A stretch of 37,487 bases of DNA from Acidimicrobiales bacterium (GTDB taxonomy: Bacteria > Actinomycetota > Acidimicrobiia > Acidimicrobiales > SZUA-35), in assembly GCA_024638805.1 (NCBI GenBank), contig JAHEJO010000008.1, positions 1 through 37,487 on the forward strand. Reading direction: 5' to 3'. The notes beneath the pieces were generated by a model. It was not told the origin of the DNA, did not search any database, and worked only from the letters and a program-made list of their open reading frames with translations. Position numbers and translations under genes: made by a program. Every line of letters starts with the position of its first letter. Positions within the stretch are counted from its first letter, which is position 1. Positions 1 to 7,835 of this stretch are shown here, piece after piece.

Positions 1-2
1 TG

Positions 3-119
3 CACCGTGCGATGTTCGAGCGCGGCGGTGGCGAACCGGGCGCCCCCATCGATCTGGCGGCGGCCATCCGCGACATGATCGCCTTCAACGGGGGCCGTCC
101 GCTCCGCTGCCTGGCCTGA
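3..119 (+). CDS. C-terminal fragment of an unidentified protein
   Basis: An open frame enters from the left edge and stops at TGA 117-119, giving the last 38 residues of a protein that starts outside the window. The tail has an Ala-rich helix-like stretch ending in NGGRPLRCLA. I do not recognise the family and too little is visible to assign a role. The coding frame is inferred from its being open from the edge and from a tandem repeat array beginning 2 bp after the stop. Confidence 0.4.
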   Translation, partial: HRAMFERGGGEPGAPIDLAAAIRDMIAFNGGRPLRCLA

Positions 120-121
120 CC

Positions 122-314
122 GAGGACCTCGACGTTTCGGCGTGAGCCGAAACTCGGTAAGTGAGCGCCAGCGAACGACGTGGACGGAGGACCTCGACGT
201 TTCGGCGTGAGCCGAAACTCGGTATTGAGCGCCAGCGAACGACGTGGACGGAGGACCTCGACGTTTCGGCGTGAGCCGAAACTCGGTAAGTGAGCGCCAG
301 CGAACGACGTGGAC
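122..314. repeat. Three tandem copies of a ~64 bp hairpin repeat
   Basis: Three head-to-tail copies lie at 122-186 (65 bp), 187-250 (64 bp) and 251-314 (64 bp). They are near identical; copy 2 differs only around position 225, where GGTATTGAGC replaces GGTAAGTGAGC. Each holds a perfect 8-bp inverted repeat GTTTCGGC/GCCGAAAC around GTGA (copy 1 at 134-153); as RNA this is a stem closed by a GNRA-type tetraloop. The last copy ends inside the 3' end of tRNA-Val. The array also lies just downstream of the minus-strand tRNA, so it could be transcribed with it. It is not a CRISPR array because there are no unique spacers. Confidence 0.9.
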
Positions 315-383
315 CGTGCTGGACTTGAACCAGCGACCTCTCGCGTGTGAGGCGAGCGCTCTAGCCAACTGAGCTAACGGTCC
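310..383 (-). tRNA. tRNA-Val (anticodon CAC)
   Basis: On the minus strand the sequence folds as a full cloverleaf. The 7-bp acceptor stem is GGACCGT/ACGGTCC, the D arm contains AGCTCAGTTGG, the anticodon stem is CTCGC/GCGAG with loop CTCACAC (anticodon CAC, reading GUG), and the T arm contains GGTTCAAGTCC. The discriminator base is A (position 310) and CCA is not encoded. It lies 32 bp downstream of the J-domain gene on the same strand. Its last five bases coincide with the end of the third tandem repeat. Confidence 0.96.
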
Positions 384-415
384 GCTCGGGGTGTTCAGGT
401 TACCCCGTCACCGCC

Positions 416-1069
416 CTACTGGAGGCAGACGATGACTTCTTCGTCGAGCGCCCGCTCGACACGGGTCTGGGCCGGACAGAACCCATCGGGAAAACGGGCC
501 CCGATCACACGTCCGTCGTTGATCCCATCGCAGGGAACCTCGAGAAGGGTCGGCCCCTGGATGACCCGTACGCATGCGCCGGCGGGCACGCCGAGGTCGG
601 GGCTGGGCACCAAGGGTTGAGCGGGCCCGTCGGTACGGGTGGCGTAGGCGGTGAACACGAAGATCGCAGCGACGAGACCGAGGAATCCGAGCCAGGGAAT
701 GATGCTCATCATGCGCGAGTGACGCACGCTGATCGCGTCGTCCTGGCGGCGTCGGCGAGCGGCGAGATATTCGGGATCGAGGAGCCGGGCGTCAATGCGG
801 GTGACACCCCCCTCCATCGACACTCCGTTACGGGGAGCGTTGGACCCCACCAGTCCGCGGTCGTACACCGTGCGACGTTCGTCGTTTCCGAGGACCCGGA
901 ATGCCTCGTTGACGCTGCGCATGGCCTCTTCGGCCTTCTGGGCCTCGGGCGCGGACTTGTTGACGAACCCGTCCGGGTGCCAGGCGCGCGCCTGACGGTA
1001 GTAGGCGCGTCGAATGTCCTCCGCAGTGGCGGATTTGGAGACCCCGAGAACGTCGTAGTGAGTAGGCAC
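416..1069 (-). CDS. Membrane-anchored J-domain (DnaJ-like) protein
   Basis: A 217-residue protein with an N-terminal J domain at residues 4-71, including the HPD motif (31-33) that stimulates Hsp70 ATPase activity. There are no Gly/Phe or zinc-finger regions, so it is not the general DnaJ. One membrane helix follows at about 122-142, after a basic stretch, and the ~70-residue C-terminal tail with three cysteines is probably outside the cytoplasm. The J domain would then recruit DnaK to the inner face of the membrane; the client is unknown. It is the last protein gene of the murF-menA-membrane protein run, 69 bp after the preceding gene. Confidence 0.85.
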   Translation of the reverse strand: MPTHYDVLGVSKSATAEDIRRAYYRQARAWHPDGFVNKSAPEAQKAEEAMRSVNEAFRVLGNDERRTVYDRGLVGSNAPRNGVSMEGGVTRIDARLLDPEYLAARRRRQDDAISVRHSRMMSIIPWLGFLGLVAAIFVFTAYATRTDGPAQPLVPSPDLGVPAGACVRVIQGPTLLEVPCDGINDGRVIGARFPDGFCPAQTRVERALDEEVIVCLQ

Positions 1070-1138
1070 CTCGAGGACAGGGTAGGCAACCGGCCTGTCC
1101 TACGGGCAACCCACAGCGCCGGGAAGCAGCCACCCGGT

Positions 1139-2065
1139 CTAGTCACCGTCCACGCTGAACAGGTCGCTCGAGGACGACCATGCATCCTGGATCTGCTGCG
1201 CGGTGACCGGCTGGGCGGCGCTGTCGTCGGTCTCGCCGAAACTCGCCAGGATCGCTCGGAGTCGCTCCTCCTGCCGGAGAGCGATCGCCGGAACGATCCG
1301 CAGCGCGGTCACGGCGGCGCCGATGGCGCCCAACCCGGCGGCCAGGGCGAGCATCCCTGTCGCCTCCACGGTGACCTCATCGAGGTACTCGGTGGCCGAG
1401 GACGCGTAGGTGAAGACGCAGATACTGACGAACCAGATTCCGATCTCGCGGTTCTGCGCATCGCCGGACGCCTCCCCCAGCGCCGAGGTTCTCCACAGCA
1501 TTTTGAGGAGGCTGTGGCCGAGAGCAGCCGACATGAGCAGCCCAAACAGCACAGCAGCCCCTCCCGCGAGGCGGATGGCGGCCTCGAGCTCGCTCACGCG
1601 GGGCGCGATTGCGAGCATCACCGCACCGACAACCAAGAGGGCGAAATGCCGGGCGAGGATCGTCGCCTGACCAAAACCGGATGATCGGCCGAGGCGGGAC
1701 ACATTGGCCGCCGCCTGAACCGCCCAGATGATCGCGACCACCGCGGTCGCGAACGTGAGCAGGGCGATGCCGTAGCCCAGTGACCGCAGGGCCCGCACCA
1801 GCGAATCCGCTGCGTCCGATCCAGCCCCGAGTACGAGCATGCTGGCGCCCAGTGAAGCGACGACCACGCCGACCAGCACCCACACGATGTGAACGACCGA
1901 GAGGGCCGAGCCGGTGCTGAGGACCGATTCGTAGCCGGCGACGGTTTCGACGATGAGGCTCTGACGCCGGTTGCGGATTCGCGACGGTGCCGGCGCCTGG
2001 GCGGGGCCGGCACCCTGGCGTTCATGTTTCTTGGAGGTGGGCGAGTAACCTGCCACACGTCTCAA
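1139..2065 (-). CDS. Polytopic membrane protein of unknown function
   Basis: About 308 residues with a basic, Pro/Ala-rich N-terminus (residues 1-35) and about six hydrophobic helices (roughly 55-80, 91-115, 140-157, 162-187, 209-225, 235-260). An acidic, Ser-rich cytoplasmic-looking tail follows. I see no catalytic motif and do not recognise the family. The first in-frame start is TTG at 2065; GTG at 2056 is an equally plausible start three codons in. It begins 33 bp after the menA stop on the same strand, so it is probably cotranscribed with murF-menA. Confidence 0.65.
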   Translation of the reverse strand: MRRVAGYSPTSKKHERQGAGPAQAPAPSRIRNRRQSLIVETVAGYESVLSTGSALSVVHIVWVLVGVVVASLGASMLVLGAGSDAADSLVRALRSLGYGIALLTFATAVVAIIWAVQAAANVSRLGRSSGFGQATILARHFALLVVGAVMLAIAPRVSELEAAIRLAGGAAVLFGLLMSAALGHSLLKMLWRTSALGEASGDAQNREIGIWFVSICVFTYASSATEYLDEVTVEATGMLALAAGLGAIGAAVTALRIVPAIALRQEERLRAILASFGETDDSAAQPVTAQQIQDAWSSSSDLFSVDGD

Positions 2066-2098
2066 TCGGCTCGATCCGCTATCCGGTTGAGGACTGTT

Positions 2099-2998
2099 TC
2101 AGCCCAATCCGCCCAGTACCAATCCCGCGGTGAGAGCCAAACCGGTGGCGAGTTGGGCCCGCCCCGTGTCGGACAGGACCGGGATCAGTTGCTCACCGAT
2201 CAGCCCGTCGAGCACGTCCCGGACCGGCCGAATGGCCGCCGTGAGTCCGACGAGTCCGAGCACCGCGGGCCATCGGCGCAAGCCGGCGGCAACGATCCCT
2301 GCGCCGACACCAGCGATCAGAAGGACGAAGAACTGCCGGGTACGGAGATCACCGATCCGTACGGCCAAGGTTCTCTTGCCGGCGGCGGCGTCGAGCGGGC
2401 GGTCCCGGAGGTTGTTGACGACGAGCAGGGCGACGGCGAGCAGACCGACGGGAACCGAACAGATCAGTGACAAGGTGGTGAGGCGCCCGAGTTGTACGTA
2501 GGTCGAGCCGGCGGTGGCGACCACCCCGAAGAAGATGAACACGAACACCTCTCCCAGCCCGCGGTAGCCGTAGGGCTTGGGACCGGCGGTGTACCCCCAC
2601 CCGGCAAGCATTGACAGCGCCCCCACGATCAGCAGTTCGGGACCCACAGCGATGGCCAGCGCGGTACCCGCCGCAGCGGCAACCAGGAACGCGATGGCGG
2701 CGGCGGCCTGCACCTCGTCGGGGCTGGCCAAGCCGGCACCGATCAGTCGGACCGGCCCGACCCGGTCGGTGTCGGTGCCGCGTCGACCGTCGGCGTAATC
2801 GTTGACATAGTTGGTCGCGACCTGCAGAGCAAGCGCCACGACGCCGGCGGCGACGGCACGCCACCAGTGGAGCGGGTCGCCCTCGCCGACGGCGGCGGCG
2901 GTGCCGACGATCACCGGGACAACCGCCGCCGGTAGCGTTCGGGGTCGAGCCCCCAGCACCCATTTGTTCCCCGCGATGGAACGGTGACGCGCCGTCAT
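2099..2998 (-). CDS. menA: 1,4-dihydroxy-2-naphthoate polyprenyltransferase
   Basis: A 299-residue UbiA-superfamily membrane prenyltransferase. It attaches the polyprenyl chain to 1,4-dihydroxy-2-naphthoate, the membrane step of menaquinone synthesis. The N-terminal ARPRTLPAAVVPV segment and the first Asp-rich motif at about 63-75 (NYVNDYADGRRGTD) are MenA-typical and bind the Mg-diphosphate. The second conserved loop is NNLRDRPLDAAAGKRTLA at about 196-213. Eight or more hydrophobic helices fill the rest, and the length is normal. Its ATG overlaps the murF stop codon by 4 bp (ATGA), which suggests translational coupling. Confidence 0.95.
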   Translation of the reverse strand: MTARHRSIAGNKWVLGARPRTLPAAVVPVIVGTAAAVGEGDPLHWWRAVAAGVVALALQVATNYVNDYADGRRGTDTDRVGPVRLIGAGLASPDEVQAAAAIAFLVAAAAGTALAIAVGPELLIVGALSMLAGWGYTAGPKPYGYRGLGEVFVFIFFGVVATAGSTYVQLGRLTTLSLICSVPVGLLAVALLVVNNLRDRPLDAAAGKRTLAVRIGDLRTRQFFVLLIAGVGAGIVAAGLRRWPAVLGLVGLTAAIRPVRDVLDGLIGEQLIPVLSDTGRAQLATGLALTAGLVLGGLG

Positions 2999-4383
2999 CT
3001 GGAGCGTTCCGCAGCGACGAGTCTCAAGGCCAGCACATCGAGACCTGCAACCCTGCTGCCTTTCACCAAGACGGCATCGTTCTGAGCGAGTTCACCGACC
3101 ATCCGCTCCGCTCCGGCGATGTCGGCGACGTGCTCCACGCCTTCGCCGTACAGAGGCGCGGCGACCGCGACCACCTCGACCCCGGCGTCGCACATCTCGT
3201 CGGCGATGCTGCGATGGTCATCGACCTCCCGCGGTCCGAGTTCGGCCATGACGCCGAGGACGGCGATGCGTCGCTGGGCAGGAACGGCGAGCAGCGCCGT
3301 CATCGCCGCCCGCATCGACGTCGGGTTGGCGTTGTAGGAATCGTTGATGACCGTGGCTCCCGATTCGGTGGTGAGGATCTCCATTCGGTGAGGCGACATG
3401 ATCGGCGACGTCAGGCCCTCGACGATCGCCGACATCGGTATCCCCGCAGCAATCGCTGCTGCTGCAGCCGCCGCTGCATTGTCTGCCATGTGTGCTCCCG
3501 CAACCCCGAGGCGTATACGGCTGCTCCCGACCGGCGTCTGCAGGGTGAATGCGGGGTGAAGGTCCAACCCCGTGTGGACCTCTCCGTAGCGAACGTCACC
3601 GGTCGAGCGGCCGAATGTGATCACGCGCTCGGTTCCCGACCGTCGAGCCATGGCGGCGACGAGCGGATCGTCGGCGTTGAGGACGGCGGCGCCGTCGGCT
3701 GCAAGCGACTCGATCAGCTCACCTTTGGCCAGCGCAACCTGTTCGATCGATCCGAAGATCTGGGTGTGGACCGCAGCCACGGCGGTGACGACCCCGACGT
3801 CGGGGGCGGCGACCGAGCACAACAACTCGATGTGGCCGACGTTCCGGGCACCCATCTCGACGATGACCAGTCCTGCGTCCTCGGGAGCCGACAGGAGCGT
3901 GAGGGGTACGCCGAGTTCGTTGTTGAACGATGCCCGGCTGGCGTGGGTGACCGAGTGTGCCGCGCCGATGGCGCTGAGGAGATCCTTGACCGATGTCTTG
4001 CCGACGCTGCCGGTGATTCCCACCACGGTGGCATCGAGGCGGCGGCGGGCGGCCCGGCCGAGCTCGAGAAGAGCCTCACCGGTGTCGGAGACTTCGATAG
4101 CGGGAATGGGGCTGCGGTCGGGGTCGTGCACATCGACGGCGTTGACGGAGAGGTTGGCCTGAACGAGGAAGGCCACAGCTCCGGCTGCAATCGCCGAAGC
4201 GATGAAATCATGACCATCGCGTTCGGCGACGATGGGCACGAACAGATCTCCGGCCGCAACGTCGCGCGAGTCGATCGACACGCCTTCGACGAAGAGCTCG
4301 GTTCGGTCGGCGTCATCGGCGAGAAGGAGGCGGCCCTGCACCGGTTCGAGAGCCTCGGTCAGCGCATCGAGGGACCATCGCAC
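2995..4383 (-). CDS. murF: UDP-N-acetylmuramoyl-tripeptide--D-alanyl-D-alanine ligase
   Basis: A 462-residue Mur ligase. It adds D-Ala-D-Ala to UDP-MurNAc-tripeptide in the last cytoplasmic step of the peptidoglycan precursor. The N-terminal domain has SIDSRDVAAGDLFVP (36-50). The ATP-binding P-loop GITGSVGKTS is at 122-131, and the central domain carries SFNNELGVPLTLL. The C-terminal domain carries INDSYNANPTSM, typical of MurF. The start is GTG at 4383, giving an N-terminus (RWSLDALTEAL) like the family. It diverges from ddl, which makes its D-Ala-D-Ala substrate. Confidence 0.95.
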   Translation of the reverse strand: MRWSLDALTEALEPVQGRLLLADDADRTELFVEGVSIDSRDVAAGDLFVPIVAERDGHDFIASAIAAGAVAFLVQANLSVNAVDVHDPDRSPIPAIEVSDTGEALLELGRAARRRLDATVVGITGSVGKTSVKDLLSAIGAAHSVTHASRASFNNELGVPLTLLSAPEDAGLVIVEMGARNVGHIELLCSVAAPDVGVVTAVAAVHTQIFGSIEQVALAKGELIESLAADGAAVLNADDPLVAAMARRSGTERVITFGRSTGDVRYGEVHTGLDLHPAFTLQTPVGSSRIRLGVAGAHMADNAAAAAAAAIAAGIPMSAIVEGLTSPIMSPHRMEILTTESGATVINDSYNANPTSMRAAMTALLAVPAQRRIAVLGVMAELGPREVDDHRSIADEMCDAGVEVVAVAAPLYGEGVEHVADIAGAERMVGELAQNDAVLVKGSRVAGLDVLALRLVAAERSR

Positions 4384-4405
4384 ACCTCTGGTCTAGCGTG
4401 CGATG

Positions 4406-4411
4406 TACGGT
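4406..4411 (+). promoter_or_regulatory. Candidate -10 (TACGGT) of ddl, leaderless spacing
   Basis: TACGGT fits the actinobacterial TANNNT -10 pattern and is followed by 7 nt and then GTG at 4419. Transcription would begin at about the start codon. No good -35 is visible. Five similar arrangements occur in the window. Confidence 0.4.
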
Positions 4412-4418
4412 TTCCCAT

Positions 4419-5522
4419 GTGAGCATGATCGACAGGGCAACAGCGCTCGGAGATGAGCCGCTTCGTGTCGTCGTGCTCTACGGGGGTCAGTCGGCCGAAC
4501 ACGACGTCTCGCGAGTCACCGCAGCGCACGTCCTCGCCGCCATCGACCGGAGCCGCTACGTGGTGGAAGCGATCGCCATCGATCGCGACGGCATCTGGCG
4601 CGCGACGCCGGATCTACATGCTGGTTCGGGCCCGGTCGAGGCGTTGCCGGTGACAGGACCCCACATCGACCTGTCCGAGGCGCTCGCACCGCCGGGGGTT
4701 TCCCAGCGGACGGTTGCCCTCCCGTTGTTGCATGGCCCGATGGGCGAGGACGGGACGGTCCAAGGTCTGCTCGAGATGGCGGGTGTCCCCTATGTCGGAG
4801 CCGGAGTGCTGGGTTCGGCCCTGGCGATGGACAAAGCTGCGGCCAAGGAGGCCCTGGGAGCGGCCGGTGTTCCCCAGGCCCGATGGGCGACGATCCACGA
4901 ACCCGGATGGGTGGGCGATCCGGCTGAGATCGATGGGATACTGGCGCGTTTGGGCCAGACGCTCTTCGTCAAACCGGCCAACATGGGTTCGTCGGTCGGT
5001 ATCTCGCGGGTGACCGGCGGTGAGGGGCTCCGGGCAGCGATCACCGAAGCCTTCCTCTACGACGAGTGGGCTGTCGTCGAAGAAGCGATCGACGGCCGCG
5101 AGATCGAGCTGGGGGTGCTGGGCAATGTCGAGTTGGACTTCTCCGTGCCAGGCGAAATCATCCCGGGCGCAGAGTTCTACGACTACGACGACAAGTACCA
5201 CGATGGCGCGGCCAAGCTGATCATTCCGGCCGAACTGTCGCGCAACGAGATCGCCGAGATGGAGCGGATCGCGGTCGCCGCCTGCACCGCACTGCGGGTC
5301 GAAGGCATGGGCCGGGTCGATTTCCTGTACGAGGAGCGCGGACGAGGTTTCCTCCTCAACGAGATCAACACGATTCCGGGATTCACGCCCATCTCGATGT
5401 ACCCCAAGATGTGGGAGGCCACCGGGCTGTCGTACCGACGCCTCATCGATTCGCTCATCGATCTGGCGTTGGAACGGTTCGCTCGTCGATCGGCCAAGCG
5501 CCAGACCCCGGCGAGGCACTGA
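4419..5522 (+). CDS. ddl: D-alanine--D-alanine ligase
   Basis: An ATP-grasp ligase that makes the D-Ala-D-Ala dipeptide used by MurF, encoded divergently next door. Visible elements are YGGQSAEHDVS near the N-terminus, the ATP-grasp segment VKPANMGSSVGISRV, the substrate loop with YDYDDKYHDG (D-Ala-type, no D-lactate signature) and the Mg-binding C-terminal segment NEINTIPGFTPISMYPKMW. The start chosen is GTG 4419 (367 aa) because a TACGGT -10 lies 7 nt upstream. GTG 4398 and ATG 4425 are alternatives, differing by 7 and 2 residues. Its stop codon is separated by one base from the convergent TPM gene. Confidence 0.95.
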   Translation: MSMIDRATALGDEPLRVVVLYGGQSAEHDVSRVTAAHVLAAIDRSRYVVEAIAIDRDGIWRATPDLHAGSGPVEALPVTGPHIDLSEALAPPGVSQRTVALPLLHGPMGEDGTVQGLLEMAGVPYVGAGVLGSALAMDKAAAKEALGAAGVPQARWATIHEPGWVGDPAEIDGILARLGQTLFVKPANMGSSVGISRVTGGEGLRAAITEAFLYDEWAVVEEAIDGREIELGVLGNVELDFSVPGEIIPGAEFYDYDDKYHDGAAKLIIPAELSRNEIAEMERIAVAACTALRVEGMGRVDFLYEERGRGFLLNEINTIPGFTPISMYPKMWEATGLSYRRLIDSLIDLALERFARRSAKRQTPARH

Positions 5523-5523
5523 A

Positions 5524-7764
5524 CTACCACCCGCCCGTCGAACCCCCGCCACCGAAACTTCCCCCGCCACCGAAACCGCCACCACCGCTGAAGCCGCCGA
5601 ACCCGCCACCACCACCACCGCCACCACCGCCGAAGCCGCCGCCGCTCCAGCCACCACCGCCGAAGCCGCGACCGCCGCCCACGACGATGATGCCGGTGTT
5701 GCGGCGCCGGCGTTCGTGGATGATTTCTTCACGGATCGCCACCGCATCATCACCGATGGCGGTCGCCTCGTCGAGCTGACCCTCGAGTGGCCCTCGCAAG
5801 TGTGAGAGCCGGGTGGACAGCAGTTCGAGCTCGTCCTTGCGGCTGCTGAAGATGGCCCAGCCCAGCGTCTCGCTGGCCCGCTTGATCGCTCGTTCGGCAC
5901 GGGCGACTTCCCGTGCCAGTTCGCGGCGGAGAGCTTCGATACGTTTGGCCTCTTCCTGGCTCTCGGCCAACATCTGGTCCATTTGACGGTCGACGCGGTC
6001 GAGCGTTCTCGCCACCCGGAGGTAGTTCGGGCGCTGCTTGGTCAACTCCCGGCCCATCTCCTCGAGAACCTCCTGCACGCGTTCGGGATGCAGATGGAAC
6101 TCCGGGGCGAGATCGGTGGATTTGGAGGCGACGAAGGATCGCAGTTCGCTCAGCTCCTGTGACGCCGCTCGCATCATTCCTGGACACTCGAGCCTGGCCT
6201 GCTCGAGATCCACCATGAGCGTATCCAGTTCGTCGAAGAGGGCATCGGCGGCATTCAGCTCGAGCCCGGCCGCTTCCAGCTGGGTGCCGGCGGTCGCCCA
6301 ATCCTGATCAGGGATCGCTGTAGCAGCGGTCCCGATGTGTTCGACCGCGCGATCGAGCCGGCCGAGTGCGGTGTCGACGTGGTCGACCGCCCAGCGCCAC
6401 GACTGAGGGCCGTGCGGTGCGATGACGGCGGCGAACCGAACCCCGGTGGTGTCGGCCCGTTTGCGCTGCTCGGATTCGGCTCGCTCGAGCTCCAGGGCCC
6501 ACTCGTTCAGGCGGGCGGGCCGATCGGCCACCGCCTGGATCTCGTGCCGAGCGGAAAACAACTCGGCCTCGGCCTGCTCCAACCGATCCGATAGCTCGAG
6601 CAGATCGAGTTTCAGATCGTCGAGTCCGATCCGTTCGACACTCATGCGAGAGCCGGCCAGGCGGGCGTCGGACGCGTCGAGTTTCCATCCGGCAGAGGTG
6701 CGCTCCACGAGATCGTGATGTGCCGCATCGAGTTCGCGCAGCAGCAGGGCCTTCTTCGTCGGCAGCGCAACGCGCAGACGGTCGAGCAACTCCCCGAAGG
6801 CGGTCAGGCCATCGAGTGCGATCTGGTAACGGTCCAGTGCGGCGGTGAATTCGATGAGCCGCTTTTCGCCCTGGGCGAGTTCGTCGCCCGATGCCGATGC
6901 GATGCCCTCCGGGGTCGCCTGGGACAGCAGCGAGGCGTGACGTTCGGCATCGTTGCCGGCGGTCGCCACCCGATTCTGGAGGTGGTTCAACTGGCTGAGC
7001 GTCCGACCGGCGACCGTGCGACCGAACCGTTCGCCCTGTTCGCTCAACCGGGTGTCCCGCTCGCGAGCAGCACCCATCCGGATTCTCGGTTCGGCAAGCT
7101 GCACGGCGAACGCCTCCCGGCGTTCTGCCAGTTGACGACGACGACTGCGAACGATCGTTGCACCGCCGATGCCCGCCAACCCGACCACCGTTCCGCCCAG
7201 AATGTAAGTACCCAGATTGCTCGATCCTGATTCGTCACCACCGGCGTCGTCTCGTTCGATGTCGACCGACCCTCCGACCTGGACAAGCGCTAGGCCGGCA
7301 TCGTCGAGGGCAGCGACCAGGCCACCGGTGAGGTCCCCGGCCTGGAGACTGTCGCTCATGGCGCCGGTGCGGATGTCTTGGCCGATCTGGTCAGACAGTC
7401 GGTCGCTCCACACCGAACTCTGCTGGGTGGACAGATCGATGGCGATATACAGATAACTGCCGCCGGCGGGCACGCACGCCGCCAGGATTTCAGTCCTGGC
7501 GCTGTCGAGATCGGTCCCGTCGTCGAACACTCGCACAAATACGGCCACGTCGGGATTCGCACCCTCCACCTCGGCGACGGCCGAGTCCACCTGCGCGAAG
7601 TCGATCTCACCCGACGCATCGAGAAGGCCCGTCTGGCAGTTGGCCTGCGCAACGGCGGGGGACACGAGCGAGGACAGCCCGAAGATCGCCACGACGACGG
7701 CGGACGCGAACCCGGCGAGGGCTCGGCCGACTGCCAGCTGCAAGAATGGGAGACGACAGCGCAT
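5524..7764 (-). CDS. Secreted/membrane TPM-domain protein with glycine-rich tail
   Basis: A 746-residue protein. It has an N-terminal signal segment (about 12-40, cleavage near AVAQA), a TPM domain (about 45-165) predicted outside the membrane, a transmembrane helix (185-205) followed by SRRRQ, and a long charged region (about 210-690). That region is helical and probably coiled-coil. The C-terminal tail (about 695-746) is almost entirely Gly with Phe, Ser and Trp, ending STGGW. TPM proteins with Gly-rich tails are common (YgcG family), but the ~480-residue helical insert makes this one unusually long. A TACGGT hexamer 9 nt upstream of the ATG may be its -10. The function is unknown; an envelope role is inferred from topology. 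Confidence 0.8.
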   Translation of the reverse strand: MRCRLPFLQLAVGRALAGFASAVVVAIFGLSSLVSPAVAQANCQTGLLDASGEIDFAQVDSAVAEVEGANPDVAVFVRVFDDGTDLDSARTEILAACVPAGGSYLYIAIDLSTQQSSVWSDRLSDQIGQDIRTGAMSDSLQAGDLTGGLVAALDDAGLALVQVGGSVDIERDDAGGDESGSSNLGTYILGGTVVGLAGIGGATIVRSRRRQLAERREAFAVQLAEPRIRMGAARERDTRLSEQGERFGRTVAGRTLSQLNHLQNRVATAGNDAERHASLLSQATPEGIASASGDELAQGEKRLIEFTAALDRYQIALDGLTAFGELLDRLRVALPTKKALLLRELDAAHHDLVERTSAGWKLDASDARLAGSRMSVERIGLDDLKLDLLELSDRLEQAEAELFSARHEIQAVADRPARLNEWALELERAESEQRKRADTTGVRFAAVIAPHGPQSWRWAVDHVDTALGRLDRAVEHIGTAATAIPDQDWATAGTQLEAAGLELNAADALFDELDTLMVDLEQARLECPGMMRAASQELSELRSFVASKSTDLAPEFHLHPERVQEVLEEMGRELTKQRPNYLRVARTLDRVDRQMDQMLAESQEEAKRIEALRRELAREVARAERAIKRASETLGWAIFSSRKDELELLSTRLSHLRGPLEGQLDEATAIGDDAVAIREEIIHERRRRNTGIIVVGGGRGFGGGGWSGGGFGGGGGGGGGGFGGFSGGGGFGGGGSFGGGGSTGGW

Positions 7765-7773
7765 TGAACTGAA

Positions 7774-7779
7774 ACCGTA
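7774..7779 (-). promoter_or_regulatory. Candidate -10 (TACGGT) of the TPM gene
   Basis: On the minus strand TACGGT lies 9 nt before the ATG at 7764, so the leader would be only 1-3 nt. It is the same hexamer as at ddl. No clear -35 is visible. Confidence 0.35.
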
Positions 7780-7799
7780 GCCGCGGCGAGCCCACTCCC

Positions 7800-7805
7800 T
7801 ATGCT
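7800..7805 (+). promoter_or_regulatory. Candidate -10 (TATGCT) of the acyl reductase cluster
   Basis: TATGCT lies 30 nt upstream of the TTG start at 7836, leaving a short leader that contains AGGAG (7824-7828), 7 nt before the TTG. It diverges from the TPM promoter 20 bp away and would drive the five-gene cluster. There is no convincing -35. Confidence 0.35.
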
Positions 7806-7835
7806 GAACCGGGCCACCGCTACAGGAGCTTCACT

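Noticed and set aside
122-314. Possible CRISPR array
   Set aside because: Copies are directly joined with no unique spacers between them, and no cas genes are present.
5540-5700. Low-complexity CCACCACCG-type DNA as a microsatellite or plus-strand proline-rich gene
   Set aside because: It is explained by the Gly-rich C-terminus of the minus-strand TPM protein; the plus-strand Pro-rich frame is its shadow.
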